Source of the DNA: JAVBQJ01 sp045532655
GTDB taxonomy: Bacteria; Verrucomicrobiota; Lentisphaeria; Victivallales; Victivallaceae
NCBI GenBank assembly: GCA_045532655.1
Contig: JAZSGI010000246.1
Location: 1-6,562, forward strand
Reading direction: 5' to 3'
DNA length: 6,562 nt
Made by a program: the position numbers and the translations under genes. Positions 5,857 to 6,562 of this stretch are shown in pieces (the stretch's first letter is position 1; each line of letters starts with the position of its first letter). The notes beneath the pieces are model-generated. The model made no database searches, was not told the origin of the DNA, and was given only the letters and a program-made list of their open reading frames with translations.

Positions 5857-6562
5857 TTAAAAACGTTCCACGCACAAACCGCCGTCTACATTGATGACCT
5901 GACCGGAAGAATAAGGAAGTTTGCCTCCGGCAAGCATGGCAACAGCCTTGCCCACATCATCCGGTTCGCCCCAGCGTTTCTGCAAAGTAAGCCCGCCGGC
6001 GATCAGAGTGTCATATTTGGCGGCAACACCGCTGGTCATATCGCTGTGGATCACTCCGGGGCGTACTTCGTACACGCAAATACCAGACTCCGCCAACCGC
6101 ACTGCCCACAATTTGGAAGCCATGGCAACTCCTGCCTTTGAAAGACAGTATTCGCCCCGGTTTATACTGGCGAAATCAGCCGATACAGACCCGATATTTA
6201 TTATACTGCGGAAAACTCCGGAACGGGAAGCACTCATGATGCGGGCAACAGATTGTGTAAGAAAAAAAGGTCCTTTGAGGTTGATATTCATCACCCGATC
6301 AAAACTTTCTTCACTCATTTCCAACACATCGCTCCGCACTTCCGGAGCAACCCCGGCATTATTTACAAGAGTATGGATTTCACCGAAATCCTGCTGAAAT
6401 GCCTCAAGGAGTTCTTCTCTTGCTCCGGCACAGGCAATATCGCATTGGTAATAAAGATATTTACCGGAATAATTCTTGCGGAGTTTCTGCAAAAAATCAT
6501 TTGCAGAACTTTCCGGACTGCGGCCGCAGAAAGCAACATTACACCCGTCAAGTCGGATCGTA
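5857..6562 (-). CDS. SDR-family NAD(P)-dependent oxidoreductase, 5' partial
   Basis: The frame is open to the window edge, giving 234 visible residues and a TAA stop at 5859-5857. The start and the TGxxxGIG dinucleotide-binding loop, probably the first 20-25 residues, lie beyond base 6562. Visible residues begin TIRLDGCNVAFCGR, the second beta strand. Its Gly-Arg ending favours NADP(H) over NAD(H). NNAG is at visible residues 67-70. The classical tetrad is complete: Asn94 (in NINLKG), Ser125, Tyr138 and Lys142 (YCLSK), with the usual 13-residue Ser-Tyr spacing. RPGVIHSDMT follows at 167-176, and the C-terminus SSGQVINVDGGL is typical of FabG-like SDRs. Family knowledge says such enzymes interconvert a carbonyl and a secondary alcohol in the cytoplasm. 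The substrate cannot be predicted. It is the first visible gene of the operon, 12 nt upstream of the FAD gene. A TTG at 6492 is an in-frame leucine codon inside the gene, not the start. Confidence 0.93.
   Translation of the reverse strand, partial: TIRLDGCNVAFCGRSPESSANDFLQKLRKNYSGKYLYYQCDIACAGAREELLEAFQQDFGEIHTLVNNAGVAPEVRSDVLEMSEESFDRVMNINLKGPFFLTQSVARIMSASRSGVFRSIINIGSVSADFASINRGEYCLSKAGVAMASKLWAVRLAESGICVYEVRPGVIHSDMTSGVAAKYDTLIAGGLTLQKRWGEPDDVGKAVAMLAGGKLPYSSGQVINVDGGLCVERF

Noticed and set aside
5614..6141. Plus-strand open frame of 175 codons spanning the SDR/FAD junction
   Set aside because: It covers the ends of two well-supported minus-strand genes and shows no family features.
5857..6492. 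SDR gene starting at the TTG at 6492
   Set aside because: The frame continues upstream to the window edge with SDR-like sequence (GCNVAFCGR), so the TTG is internal and the gene is truncated by the window.
6363..6551. Short minus-strand frame of 62 codons at the window edge
   Set aside because: It lies within the SDR gene in another frame. The SDR frame is open to base 6562 and encodes the expected second beta strand.

Overview
The window is a solid block of seven protein genes, all on the minus strand and all apparently in one operon. Transcription runs from high to low coordinates. The first gene (a short-chain dehydrogenase) enters truncated at its 5' end at base 6562. The last (a beta-propeller protein) leaves truncated at its 3' end at base 1. 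Junctions are very tight: 12-nt gap, 8-nt overlap, 4-nt overlap, 12-nt gap, 4-nt overlap, 3-nt gap. No intergenic stretch is longer than 12 nt. I see no RNA gene, mobile element, CRISPR array, terminator or obvious internal promoter. The operon promoter and terminator must lie outside the window.

Order in the direction of transcription: (1) SDR-family NAD(P)-dependent oxidoreductase, 6562-5857; (2) a 636-residue FAD protein of the fumarate reductase/L-aspartate oxidase superfamily, 5844-3934; (3) a HTH_XRE-cupin transcriptional regulator, 3941-3414; (4) an Old Yellow Enzyme-family flavin oxidoreductase with a C-terminal four-cysteine cluster, 3417-1966; (5) a ThuA-like protein with the glutamine-amidotransferase-like fold, 1953-1282; (6) a D-2-hydroxyacid dehydrogenase-family protein, 1285-308; (7) the N-terminal 101 residues of a protein resembling the first blade of oligogalacturonate-lyase-type propellers, 304-1.

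The arrangement reads as a dedicated, locally regulated catabolic operon for one organic substrate. Four different redox enzymes (SDR, FAD protein, OYE, hydroxyacid dehydrogenase) sit with a ThuA protein and a carbohydrate-lyase-like propeller. None of the visible complete proteins has a signal peptide or membrane segment, so the chemistry looks cytoplasmic. A small-molecule-sensing regulator in mid-operon suggests autoregulation by a pathway intermediate. The substrate cannot be read from the sequence. A sugar-acid or oxidised glycoside, or another plant-derived compound, is my best inference from ThuA, the propeller and the hydroxyacid dehydrogenase.

The host is a bacterium of roughly balanced base composition, with Shine-Dalgarno sites of the AGGAG type and densely packed genes. 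The gene mix (OYE with FeS cysteines, fumarate-reductase-like FAD protein, ThuA, oligogalacturonate-lyase-like propeller) recalls anaerobic polysaccharide degraders such as Lentisphaerota (Victivallales), or less likely Clostridia. This assignment is from memory of family distribution and is weak.
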